DNA of 64,000 nt. It comes from Callorhinus ursinus. Taxonomy: Eukaryota > Chordata > Mammalia > Carnivora > Otariidae. The notes beneath the pieces are model-generated. The model did not search any database. It worked only from the letters and a program-made list of their open reading frames with translations, and was not told the origin of the DNA. Of the stretch, positions 22,901 to 35,000 are shown one piece after another. The stretch is from the NCBI RefSeq assembly GCF_003265705.1, contig NW_020312895.1:1095306-1159305 (forward strand), given 5' to 3'. Each line of letters starts with the position of its first letter. The first letter of the stretch is position 1. The translations under genes and the position numbers were made by a program.

Positions 22901-23459
22901 TGAGGCTAGCCCCAAGGACGCTCAGTGATGCTCAGTGAGGCATGAAGTCCAGTCCTGGAGTTGCCCACCCCGCCCCCGGCACCACGAGGGGGATGGCTGT
23001 GTGACCCCAAAAAGCTCCTGCCCTCCAACACCCCGGCCACTGAGGCAGGAAGGGAAGTGCTGGGGTCTTTGGTTCCACAGGAGGCTGGACAACAGCCCTG
23101 GGGTCCTTCCCGCTCACACGGAGCCTGTGAACTTCCCACTGGCCCGAGAGGCTGGGAGGGGCCCCGGGGACCCTCCTGCCCCCCACCCCGGGCCGCGCCA
23201 CAGCAGAGCACCACCAACAGCCCGCCCACCCCCCGGCTCTGCCCAGGAGGGGCCCCAGGCTCCAGAGGCCCATAGGTGGTGCTGTCGGGGCTCCCAGGAC
23301 ACTGGGCCCCTCGGGGCATGCTCCCCATGACCGTCAGTAACGGCTCTGTCCCCGCACACCCTGCCTCGTGGGCCCCTCCCATCCGTGAGCGCCCGCTGCC
23401 CCCTTGAGTCCGTGGCCCACCGGCCTCTCTCCTCTGCAGCTTCCTCCGCCCTAGCGGCT
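22901..23459. other. Gene-less GC-rich stretch
   Basis: C/G-rich DNA with no exon, repeat or RNA gene recognised. Confidence 0.5.
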
Positions 23460-24085
23460 GTTCTGTGGGGCCTAGATCGTTCCCCAGCTCCATGACCCCA
23501 GCCCCAACGCTCCTGAGTACTGGGCCCAAGTCATCTCCCAGCCAAGACTCAGGCACTCAGGCCCCAGCCAGCAGGGGCCACCTGGTCCCCAGTGGTCCCC
23601 AGTTCTCAGGCTCCTGCTCCTCACTTTGCCCTTTGCCCTCCATCGGCTCCCCATCCTGGCCTCAGCTTCTGTCCTCCTGCCATTCCTCACCCCCTGACCC
23701 CACCTGAGGTCTTTTCAGCCCAAATGGGGCCATTCACCCCTCTGCCTAACGGCCCCCATGGTGTCCTTTGCTCTCAGGCCAAGGCCGCCTTCTGGGCCTC
23801 AGCATCACCATGCCCGTCTGCCTCCTCCCCCACCCTGGAACGTGCAGGCTTCCTCCTGCCACAGGCCTCGGGCTCGCGCCCTCCTTCTGCCTAGGACACT
23901 CACCCCCCAGCCTATTAGCTCACGATTAGCTCACCGTTCGCGCTCAGCCATATGTCACCTCTTCCAGGAAGCCTTCCCGGATCCCCAGTCCAGGTCAGCT
24001 TCCTCGCCAGATGCTCGCTGGGGGGCCCTCGTCCCTTCTCAGCACGTTCCTGTGTGTGATTATGCACAAATTTGGGGGCTGTGAT
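23460..24085 (+). mobile_element. L2 LINE 3'-end fragment
   Basis: Phrases typical of the L2 3' region occur in order. These are a 'ctgcctaggacactcaccc' segment corresponding to the 'tgcctggaatgctctt' block, then 'atatgtcacctcttccaggaagccttcccggatcccc', then 'gtgtgtgattatgcacaa'. The upstream part (23460-23880) is C-rich and less certain. Confidence 0.6.
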
Positions 24086-25544
24086 TCACAGGGTGAGGCC
24101 GCAGTGACACTGTGCCCCCTCCGTCCCCCATCTAGTGGAGCTCTCGGCCCACTGGGGGTGGGCAGCCACCCTCAGGAGTCGCCATCACCTTTCAGGGTGG
24201 GGGACTGGCCCCACGCTCTTGACTGTCCCTGCCCCGCCTGCAAGATGAGGCCCTCTGACCAGCCGAGCCCCTCAAGGTCCAAGTCGGAGGAGGATGCCCA
24301 CCCATCCAGCCAGGAGCATGAGCCCGTCCCCACCCCAGGAATGCAGCCTGTGACCCTCCCACCTGCCCTCCCTGGGGGGCCCTGACAGCCTGTGGGGGGG
24401 TGGGCACGGGAGGAGCCCCTGTGAAAAGAGCCCCCACGGAGCCAGAGAGGGCATAGTGGCCACCTCCAAAGGCGGCTGCCGACAGGTCACTACCAGGCGT
24501 CCCGGGGACCCCTCACTCACCACCCAACCCTAGAGGCAGGGCCGTCACTCGGAGACAGACAGGGAAAATGAAGTCCGAGTTGCCGGGCTGCTGGGGCCAG
24601 AGCAGCAAGCGACCAGCCAGGCCAGTGCCGGGCGGCCCTGTGTCTGTCCCTGGAGGTCAGGGCCTTCCTCAGGAGGAGGCCCACGTCCCCCCAGGCTGGA
24701 CCGGTGCTCTGGGGGCAGTCCCTGCCAAGGGCCACTGTGCCCTCTCACCGGAGCCCAGCCAGGCCCCCGGCCGGCCTCTCACCGCTGCCCTGGCCACCAT
24801 GTCCCAGGCCGGCTTGGCACTTCTCCAGAACGTCCCTGTGGGCACCCCAGTCAGCTGAGCCTCCAGCCACCCTGCAAGGTGGGCAGAGGAATCTCTCGGG
24901 ACAAGATGCTGGGCACGAAGGCCCTGGGAGGGCCCTGACCCCGCGGGGTCGGCTGGGATTCCCCCTGACTGGCGCGGGGGGGCACTGCAGACACCCCCCA
25001 TGTCCTTGGGGCCCGCTAGCAGCGCCCGTGGGGCTGGACGTGGCCTAAAGTACAAGCTTCCCCAACTGGTCTCCCTGCCCGAGCTCCAGGCCCACGCAAC
25101 CCTCCTCCCAGGGGGCCCAGGTACTGGCGGCCAGACAACCCCCATCAGCATAGCACACACGCTGTGCGGGGCAGCCCCCTGCACCAGACCCTGCGGCCCT
25201 GGGCTTGCCCAGAGAAGCCCACCGTCCCCACAGAAGGCAGTTCCCAGTTTCCCCTTGAAGGAGCAGGCCAAGGGCCTGGCCCCCAAACAGCATCACGGAC
25301 ACGTGAAAGCAAACTTGTCCACCAGGAGAGCCCCGCTCACCAGTGCCAGCCTATTAAACACCAGCTGGTGTGGCCCTCAGAGCACAGTCTTCCAACCTCA
25401 AAACACAAAACTCAAAAGCCAATCAGGCAAAACCACTTTGTGCTTTGGTGCTAAAAAGATCCAGCGTCCTATGCTCCCAGAGCTCCACGCACTGCTGGGG
25501 AAGCATGGGTGCTGCCCAGAGGCCAGAGAAAGAGACTGAGACAC
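24086..25544. other. Gene-less GC-rich stretch
   Basis: No exon or repeat body recognised. The final 150 bases (25370-25500) are AT-richer and single-copy in appearance. Confidence 0.5.
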
Positions 25545-25569
25545 ACACAGAGACAGAGAGAGAGGGAGG

Positions 25570-25624
<55 letters not shown>

Positions 25625-25729
25625 GGAGGNNNNNNNNNNNNNNNNNNNNNNNNNNNNNNNNNNNNNNNNNNNNNNNNNNNNNNNNNNNNNNNNNNNNNNN
25701 NNNNNNNNNNNNNNNNNNNNNNNNNNNNN

Positions 25730-25771
<42 letters not shown>

Positions 25772-25800
25772 GGAGAAGGGAGGCAGGGAGGGAGGGAGGG
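25545..25800. repeat. GA microsatellite interrupted by a 100-base assembly gap
   Basis: A (GA)n tract preceded by 'gagacacacacagagacagag' runs into 100 N at 25630-25729 and resumes as (GA)n until about 25769, followed by 'gccggagaagg' and a GGGA array. The left side ends with (GA)n-gccggagg and the right side ends its GA run with gccggaga, so the same junction appears on both sides of the gap. Exactly 100 N is a conventional placeholder, not a measured length. Confidence 0.9.
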
Positions 25801-27468
25801 AGGAGAGGCCAGTCTGTGGGCACAGCCCCTGCAGCAGCGAAACCTGTCTGGCCAGATTCTTCCCTCTGCTTCCCGGTAAACACAGCCAGCCCTGAACAAG
25901 CTGGCCAACATTCTCCAGGGGTGGGGGGCTCCCTGTCCCCCAGGCCACACTGGGCACCGGGTGGGCTCACAGTCCCTAGTAAGCGCCCACCGTGACCAGG
26001 GATCCGAAGGTCACTCTTGAGGACCGACTGCTCACCACGTCCTCGCTGACACGGGCCCACAGTTCACGGGAAAGGGGCAAGTGGGAGGGGTGCCTAGGCT
26101 CCACACTGACCCACAACCAGGCCAAAGGCAGGAGGGGCCTGGTGGGCAGCGAGCCTGGGTTGGGGACGGCAGAGGGCACACAGATGTGGGCAGGACCCCA
26201 CAGAGGGTCCCCAGGCCCCCAGGCCGTGCCCGGAGCAGGGAGACGCGCCTGACCATTCCCCAGACCTCTCCCCTCTGGTGAGCCAGCCACCCGCCCCACA
26301 GGGTGCCCCCAACTTGAGACCCTGGCTGGCTCGATGCCAACAGGTTGGTGCCATGCCCGCGCCCCAACATGAAGACCCAGAGCTCACAGGGGCTGTGCCT
26401 GGTTCCGGAAAGGACAGGTTTGTGTCTGGACCCCTGGGAGTCATTCAGGGCATCTGACCGGGACTGACACAGGAAGCAGTGGGGGAAAGGGTGGGGACAG
26501 GGCTCCCAGAGTCCCGCCTGTGACCCTGCCCAGGTGCCCCCCTCATCATCATTGCTTTCTCAATCCTGGGTCCCCCAATCCATGTGGCACAGCAGTGAGA
26601 GGGGGTCACGCCAGGTGCCCCACAAACCCCTTCCCAAGCACATATCTGCCAGCCCTGCTAAGGCCTGAGGGCTCGAGCTGGGGACTGTGGTGCCAGACAG
26701 GGGGATGGGCAGGTGGACCAGACCAGGCAAGGTCAGCTGAAGGTCACAGAAACCAAGGCAGAGGTCCAGCTAGGATGGAGGACCACAGCTCTGGGCACAG
26801 CCCCACCTCCCCGCATCTCTGTTTCCACGGGGTCAGGAAGACAGCCATGGCCTGACCTCCACAGAGGGACCCCACCACACACCCTCTGGTCCAGCCCAGG
26901 CCGCCTGCACAGGACCCACCTCCTCCCAGGGGGGAGGCCACGGAGGGGAGCTGGCTCCGGAGGTCCCCACTAGGGCCAGTGACCCACTGGACACCCCCCA
27001 GTGCACAGGTGCGAGAGCTGGTGGCAGCTGTCCGATGAGACCATGCCCAGCACCTCCCTGTGCCGGGGCCCAGGGGACGCTCACGGCAGGCAGTGTCTGT
27101 CCCTCGGTCGCTCCCTCGGTCGCTTCCTGACACCCCCACATGGTGACCACAGACACCCAAGGAGGACCCTCCTAAGGCCCGTGGCTGAAGATCCTACAAA
27201 GTTCTCCTGGAAGGCAGTCGGAGGGCAAGGGGCCGGCCGGGGAACAGAGCCCAGAGCGACCTCCGGGAACCCGGCCACCACAGGCCCAGGACGGACCCAC
27301 ACTGGCGCCGGGCCGGCCGGAAGGGTGGGGGCGAGGGCCACCGGAGTGGCGTCTGAGTGACACTAGCCGCCAGCAGGACCGCTCTCCAAAGGGCCAGGCG
27401 CTGGGCACGGCCAGAGGCCGCGGCTGGGAGCAGAGGGCCGCCAGACCCCAGCCCCGGCGCACACTCAC
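25801..27468. other. PWWP2B 3' intron, proximal part; nothing else seen
   Basis: This lies directly downstream of the PWWP2B exon 2 donor on the minus strand, so it is intronic if the 3'-UTR exon is further left. It is GC-rich with no coding exon recognised. A 'cggtcgctccctcggtcgctt' duplication sits at about 27107-27126. Confidence 0.5.
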
Positions 27469-27481
27469 CCGGTCGCCTGAG

Positions 27482-29078
27482 TTAGGTCTCAAACTGGGTC
27501 AAGAGCTCCCTTATTTCCGGGGCCACGTGCTCCGCGGCGTTTGCAGCCTCTGTGATAGCCTTACGGTACATCCCCTTCTTCTTGCGGTTAAATCTCAGTT
27601 TGAAAAACTCGGAGAAAGGGGAGAGTTTTGAAGTAGACAGGAACGACGTAGTCGGAGAACCAAACCACGAGACCTTTGCTTCTTGCCAAGAGGGCTCCCC
27701 GTCCCCCTTCTGGCTAAGGCTGAGGTCAAGCACGCGCGCCGGCCACCAAGGGAAACCGTGAATCTTACCCCACACGACGTCCCCTACGGCCACCGTGCTC
27801 CCGTCCTCAGTAACGCACTTGGGGACGCTCTGTGTGTGCAGCCGGACCGTGAGCGGCGGGACCGTCCGCCTCGCGTCCTTGGCCGAGGGCCGCGCGGACG
27901 TGCCGTCGCCTGGCGACAGGCCGCACGTGTCTGGGGATGTGACTTCCGAGCCGGACGACCTGGACTCGTCCAGGCTGTCGCTGCTCCACACCGACTCGCT
28001 CGCGCGCTCTGTCCCCCGCCTGGGGCAGCTGGCGAGGAAGGCCAGGCTCTCTTGCCCGTGCGGACCCGGGGGGCACCGTTTGAAGCCCTCATCCTCCTCG
28101 CCAGAGCTTCCAGAAGAAGAGTCCACCAGCCCACCGCCGGCAGAGCCGTGGCCGAGCAGAGCGGGTGCGTGGGCCCGGGGGCCGCGCCCGTGGCCATTGA
28201 GCGCCTCCACCAGCTCGGCCTTGTAGACGGGCTCCCGCTCCCCAGCCGCCCGGGGGTGGGGCTTCAAGCGGATCTTGGGGGGCGGCAGGTTGGTGCCAGG
28301 GGGCCCGGGACGCGTCAGCTTCAGCTTGGGGATAGAGGCGGAGGGCCCACCAGGGTCCTGACTGCCCCCGTGCAGGGCCTGGGAGGGGCAGAAGGGCTCC
28401 AGGGACCCGTGCACGCGCGAGGGGATCTCCACCACCTCGCCTTTGCCCTGCGGCGTGCTGTAGGAGATCTTGATGGCCGGGCTCCGGGGGACGCGGGCCT
28501 TGTCCTCCGCCTGCCTTTCCCTCTTGCTCCTCCTCGTGCTGGTGGCTGCCGCGTCCCCTCCGCCATCAGGGCCCTCGAGCTTACGGGGCTCCCTGTCGGG
28601 GCCGGGGCCGCTGCCCACCCTCCGGCGGGGCCGAGGGGCAGCTGGGGGGCCGGGGCTGGCCTCGGGGGGGCTCAGAGTGCTCTTGCACTTCTCACAGAGT
28701 ACTTGGCGCGGCCGCAGGCGGATGGGGCTCAGGGCAAGCCGGCCCGGGTCACGGTTACGGGACAGGCGTCGGCGGGTCCTCTTGATGGTCCGGGGTGGCG
28801 GCTGTGGTACCCACTGCCGGTAGGTGCTTCTCAGCCAGAGCGGGGGAGGGAAGGGAGCGCCTTCAAAATACGGCGGGAACGGTGGCACAAGGGGTGGGGG
28901 CAGCTTGGGGTCTGAGGTCTCGGGTGGCTGTTCCCCGCAGGGAGGCGGCGGAGGGCCCGTCCCCAGCTGCATCGCCTCTCCGTCCTGCTCCGTGGGGGCC
29001 GGGCCGTGGCAGCCGTTGACAGGGGGGTCCTCGGGCTGGGGCAGTGGAGTCGACAGGGGCAGGCCGAAGAGGCCGGAC
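27482..29078 (-). CDS. PWWP2B: PWWP2B exon 2, coding part
   Basis: The minus strand shows a splice acceptor 'ccccgctgccag' immediately before 29078. Its first base G completes the split lysine codon AA|G from exon 1, and the frame then reads SGLFGLPLSTPLPQPEDPPV. The frame runs open for 531 codons to the TAA at 27482-27484. A strong donor (GG|gtgagt) follows at 27468, only 13 bases after the stop, so a further exon is 3' UTR and the stop is close enough to the junction to escape nonsense-mediated decay. An upstream in-frame ATG at 28972 (codon 78) is internal, not the start. Confidence 0.96.
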
Positions 29079-32000
29079 CTGGCAGCGGGGAGACAGAAGG
29101 GGACACGTCAGGACCGTGAGGGCACTGCTGCACCCAGTCCCCACCCCCAGGGGCCCGGCGGGGTCTGGGTGCTGGCATGTGCCCGGAGCATCTGCAGGTG
29201 CCTCCAGGCCCTGAACAGGGGCAAACCCCTCCATGTGTCCCCCATGTGGGACATCCCAGGGGAAGGCATGTGCTCTATGAAGCCTGGGGACCAGCATGGA
29301 GGCCACCTCTCGGGTCTGTCAGGCACCAATGTCCATATCTCAGTGCATGTGGGCTCGCAGCTAGAGGCCTTCCAAGACCCGGTGTGGGTGTGGGGGCCCT
29401 GCAAGCCTGAGAACAGGGTCTGGGGAGTCTGGGGTGCTGTGACATGGCCTGACTGGGCCTGTGGGGGGGCTGCTCTGTGGCCAGTGGCCCCGGGTCACCG
29501 GCCTTGTCCACCCACTTTCTTCCCTCCCGAGGGAAGACCCTAAACGTGCTGCCCACGGGCCCAGGTGCCTGCCGCGTGCGAGGGTGTCCGGGGGTGGGGG
29601 CTGCCATGGTGGTCATGGAAAGAGGACAGGCGTCAGCCAGCAAACCAGAGCCCACTCCCTCCCAAATGCTGAGTCGGTCCCAACGGTCTTCACTGCCCGC
29701 AGGTGAAGGCGACATCCACACCACCCCTGCCCATCGCAACCTCAAAGGACCACCCCTCCTGCCTGGCACCCCCAGGCCCTTCCCTCAGGACCTCCAGCTC
29801 CAGGAGGGGAGTGGGCCAAGCAGCATCAACACGGCCATGTGACCCATGGGAAGGGGACGAGAGAGGGCAGGAGACCCACCTCCCTCCCATGAAAACCCCA
29901 CAGCCAAGGCCAAGGGTAGGGTGGCTCCCACAGGGCCCCCCAGCTGGGACCTGCCCAGCTAGAGGCCTGCTCTCTCCCCGGGAAGTGCTGGACCATGCAG
30001 CCTCCTCTGTGCAGACCTCGGGGCACCTTGTGGGGGGGGTGTCTTGTGCACCTGGCGGGGGGGGGGGTTGTTGATGAAAGTCAGCGGACAGAGAGCCTTC
30101 CAGAGAGGAGGGCCATCCCCGAGGCCCTGTGCTGTGGATGTCGCTGCATCTAATTGACCAGCGACCCAGGGTGCAGCAGGAAAACATCCAAACGGTGAAA
30201 AACAAGCCCAATACTCCACACCTTTCTCCAGTGGTGAGCATGCATGACTTTTCAACAAATGTGATATAATCTCGCAAGACCACTTCAGCTAAAAGCTGTT
30301 ATTTTTTTAAGCACAAAAGCAGACTTCCACCAAGTTGCAGGAAACAAGGCTTAGAACACGACACTTCTGTCTTAACTCCCTATTTTGAATCTGACCAGAG
30401 TAGAAATGACAGATGGACACTTCCACTGTTTCAATTTCCAAATGGTTTCCCCATTTGCTGCTCTCCAGAAACATCCAGGCAAGCTAAGAAGGGCCGACCA
30501 TCCATGACATCACTGCCCCCCACACAGCCCCCGAGTGCCAGGGCCGGGAGCCGGCACAGACGGGACAGAGGGCATCGCCTCCCCATGGTCTTCAGGGTCA
30601 CGAGGTGGATGAACTAATAAACATGGCGGCAGGTTTGCGTGCAAACACTGCCCCGTTTTTGTTTAATTCAAGTTCATGGTAAAAGCCTGGAAACTGTGGT
30701 TTTCCTCCTTCCCATCAGGTTCTCATCTACCTGTGGCCATGCCCTGAATCTAAGGTCTTCGTGGGTGGGGCAGGGGCGGGGAACGAGGGGCTCAGGTCTT
30801 CTCTTCAGGACCAGAGTCCAGCAAACACAGGTCCATGGCCACCTGGCCCAGGCAGCCTGCGCCAAAGTGCTGACCTGTAACCTGTGGCCATGAGGGAGGG
30901 AGAAGTGGGGGGAGCGGTGGGGCCAGCCGGGGAGAGGGACCACCCAGCTCCCTCCCCAGTGGGATTGTGCTCTGGTGGCTGATGAGCCCCACCACCCCCT
31001 CCCCATCCTCCTCTGGGCATGTGGCTCTTCACCTGCCCCGTGGCCTGGGACGACCAGGAGTCCCCATGGGACGGCTTGTGCTGCCACCCCTGCAGCCCCA
31101 GGCCCTGCGTCCTGGCTGACCAAGCGGCAGCAGAGTCCTCTCCCTACACAGGTGCTGACCGTGTGTGCACACAGCTTCCTGCACCTCAGCCATTGTGGGG
31201 ATCCAGCACTGTAGGATTTCCACACTAGGACGGGCTCAGACTCTTGGGGACCAGGGGTGGGAAAGGGGGTTCCCGGGGTCATGCCCTCACGGACCCCACG
31301 GCCCCAGCAGCCAGCACCAGTTTTCTAAGTCAGGATTTACCGGCGCAGAGCCACGCTTGCTGGCGTCCGGGCTACCCTGGCGGTCTTCCTGAGCTGCTGG
31401 GACAGACGCTGCACGGACGCCAGGCCCAAAACTGGTGCTGTGCGGCCCGCTATGGAAACTGTCGGAGTCCAGGTGTGGGACATAAGCCCCTGCCCAAAGC
31501 TGCCCGCACCCCCACCCGCGGTTGTGACAGGCAGGTGTGTCAGCAAACGTCACCCCGAGTCCCCGGGCATCAGAGCCAGGACTGGACCCCACACCGAAGT
31601 CAGCCCCTGGTTCTTTCGCCAGGCTCCAAAAGCAGCTAAGAACTCTGAGCGCTAAACTCACGTGCTCACATGAAGGCACATGCGTGTGTGCATGCGCACA
31701 CACACGCACTCACTCACCCTGAGCTCCTGGGCCAGCATGTTCACTGCCCCTTGCTGTGAGGGGTTTCAGGATTCCCTCCATGTAACCCATAGCACCCCAC
31801 GAAGGGGCCTCCGATGCAGGGGGTGTTAGCAAGGAGAGAGGGGAGGCCAGGGGGTCCCCACCCCGGGCAGCAGGGGTGCCCTGCCAGAGGCTGACATCCA
31901 GAAGACCCGCAGTGCAAGAGGCCCCCAAGGAGCCCCTCAAGGGACAGCCTCGGGCCCGCAGGCAGCACCTGGATGGCACACTGGCCCCTACACTGAGTGG

Positions 32001-35000
32001 GTACCCCAGCTAAGGCTGAGGCACAGAGCACCCCAACTGCCACCCCGTGAGCGCGAGACAAGGGCCCCAGGGAAGGCTGCAGGACCTCTAAGAGGACACC
32101 CTGTCGGCAGGTCTATGGACCACAGGGGTCCCACAGACGAGGAGGGGTCCACACGGCAGGCAGGATCCACGTGCCTAGACCTGGAGGGCTGTTCCCAAGG
32201 CCCCCCAAAGCCTACTTCCTGCCCACTTTTGCAGGCACTCAGACCAGACCCGGTGGGGGGTGGAAAGTCCCTCTATCCCCGAAGGCCCCAAAGCCAGGGT
32301 CCAGGGAGGTTTTTGCCCCAGGTTTATGGCGCACACCCCCCTCAGGGAGTCCCTGCATGTTTGGGACAGAGATCCAGGCCCTGACCTGAGCCACAGCTCT
32401 AAGGCACGGCCCCTGGGCACAGGCCGGTCAGGCAGTGACCCCTCCCTGCCCTGGTAGGTCAAACTGGACACTGGCCTCGGCTTCACAGAGTACTGGGAGC
32501 CTGGAGGGCAGGCGTGTCCCTGCCCTAGCGTGCAGGCGCCCTCGGCCTACGGGGGGGCTCCTGCCTTGGGCGCGGTGCCGGGGGGCTTCCAGAGGTCAGC
32601 TGCAACCCCCCCCCCCCCGGGGGGGTGGCACCCTGCTGAGGACCCGGTGGCTGGCCCCGTGACTCTGGCCAGCACGCAGCCGCCACACTTCCTTCCCAGG
32701 GCGGGCCCTGTGCAGGCCACGCCCTACCCGGGCCACGCCCACAACCCTGGTGGGTAAACAGCAGCTCGGGGCTGGCTCCCTCCCCGGACTGCGGGCTTCA
32801 GCGCCAGAACCCTCCAGACAGCCCCAGGACACACACAGCGCAGCCGTCCCCTGCTTACGGATGGGGGGGGGCGGAGGGAAGCCCGGGGACGGTCGGGGTC
32901 TGAACCCCCGTCCAGGCACGCAGATAGCACCAGCCACTCCCCCTGGCAAGGATGGCAGCACCCTGCCCCAGTGGGGCAACCTCAGCTGGACTCCAGGGCA
33001 TAAGGCGTGGCACCACCCTGCGTTTCGCCCACAGGGCCCAGCCCCGCAGTGAGGCCAGGCTGCGCTGACACTGGCTCGTGCCTGGGGATGGAGGCCCCGG
33101 CCAGCCCGGCAGTGCCCTGCAGGTGATACCGCAGGGCCTTGGCAGGGAGAGACAGCCTGCCAGGCCCCAGGCCAGGGGCCCAGGCACCCCCCCCACCGTC
33201 CTGCCCTCCGTGCTGCTGAGGGTCCCCACTGGTTCCCTCCCCAAGGACAGAGAGCTGTGTGGGGAGGGGCCCTGGGGACTGGGCTGCCAGGCTGGCCAAG
33301 GTCTCCGTGCAGGAAACTGGGGGACCCGGAAACAAAGCTCAGCACAGAGTCCTTGGGAGCTGGGGGAGGATCAAATAGCCTCAGCTCCGAGGAAAGGCTG
33401 GGGACACTGAGAGCCCAGGAGACTCTAATGGGGGTCAGACCCAAAAGCAGAGTAGTTCTTCCCCGGAAGGTCCCCACTCTGCCGAGACGAACGCAGGGCC
33501 ATTTGCACGGACACAGGAGAGAGAAGCAGCCTAGCCTGCAGTCCTTGGCAGGAGACCCGCGGCCGGCCTCAGCTCCCCCGCCCCCCTGAGGTCTCACCCA
33601 TGCAACCAGCTCAGCAAACCCCCAGAGCAGCCAGGCCTGAGCTGGCCCGCGGCCAGGAGGAGCCGGCCCAGCCGCCTGCCAGAGCTCCCGGCCACCCCCG
33701 CGGCCTCCCCGCTCTGCAGACTCGGGACCCAAGTGGCTATGGAACCCGACAGCAGCCTCTGACCCCAGCCGGGTCCACGTTTGCTCTGGACCTCCCTTCC
33801 TCATCCTCCCACGGGGAGAGGCAACCCTGGTGTCCAGTAAAGAGGTGAAGAAACGTGGCTTCCGGACCAGAAACAGCCCAGGGGTCCATCTCAGTTGTCT
33901 GCAGGGAGCACCATATAGCCAGGAGCCTGCGGCCCCAGGGCGGGCCTGAGTCCAGACGGCAAGGTCCGCTCTGTGGCCGGGCTCCCCGCGTCCTACATGT
34001 TGGTTTAGAAAATATACCGCAGTCCCCCCCCGCCCCGGCCGGCAGCACCGAGGGACGGGCAGGAGCAAGTTCACGTGGGAGAGGGAGGCCGGAGAGAGCA
34101 GCCTCGCCGGGCCTCCAGGCCCACCTCTGCTCAGGGAGTTGGGGAAAACAAGTTGGCCGGGGAAGTCACAGCCTGGACACCAGCATGGTCCCTTGTCCAG
34201 GGCCACACATGGGAGGACGCCCCTCCCCCATGGTAGACCCAGGGTCTCTGGGGCCAGCCACGGGGCCAGGCTAGCACATCTGGCCCCCCCGAGGCCTGGA
34301 CTCAAAGGTTTAACCACCACAGCAGCTGACTACATCCCTCTCTACACCATCTGGTGGCTACCCCCAGTCCACACCGCCTCTTTACCTCCCCACTGGCCAG
34401 GTCCCCTGTGAGGCAGTGGTCTGCCTGCTGGGGGTCACGCCACCCTATGCTACACTGGGCACCCTGCTCTCAGTCCCTCTGGGTCCCTGAGGACAGGGAG
34501 GGTATGCCCAGTAGGACCTGGAACAGGTGTCTGTCCTTATTTGTCCAGCGACCCACCCCGGGACCAGTGACCAGTAGGAGTGCACCCCGGGTGGAACGAG
34601 GGTGCTCTCCTGCCCAGGGACAGGCCTGCTGGGATTCCTGACTGGCTGGCTACAGAAGCTGGAGTCCCAACCTCGCAGGATGGGGTGTGGGTCACAAAGG
34701 CCCAGAAGTCTTGTATGGTAATCGCACCCTGGATGACTCACAACTGGGGAAGTTTGAAAAACACCAGCTCAGAGATGAAGGCCGGGGGCCTCGGGGTTTG
34801 TCAGACCTGATGGGCAGCTGGTCCTTGCTCCTGCTGTCCATGAGATCTTCCTTCACCACTCCGGGCTTCTGCTGTCCTTGGGCCATGCCTCAGACAGGGC
34901 CACCCCACTTGGGGGTCCTCAACCAGAGGTGCACCCCCAAACCACCCACAAAACAATGCCCACACCCACCCTGCACCCCAGTCTGAGCCTGTGGGGTCAA

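Noticed and set aside
25370..26060. Long frames crossing the N gap
   Set aside because: They rely on 100 unknown bases and on GA/TC dinucleotide repeats giving RE or LS runs.
27683..28915. 410-codon plus-strand open frame opposite PWWP2B exon 2
   Set aside because: It is the antisense shadow of a real GC-rich exon. Its translation is arginine/glycine/proline-rich and has no domain.
32596..34320. 574-codon minus-strand open frame in PWWP2B intron 1
   Set aside because: Low stop frequency in GC-rich DNA explains its length. No domain, no conserved-looking core, and it runs through a C13-G7 homopolymer.
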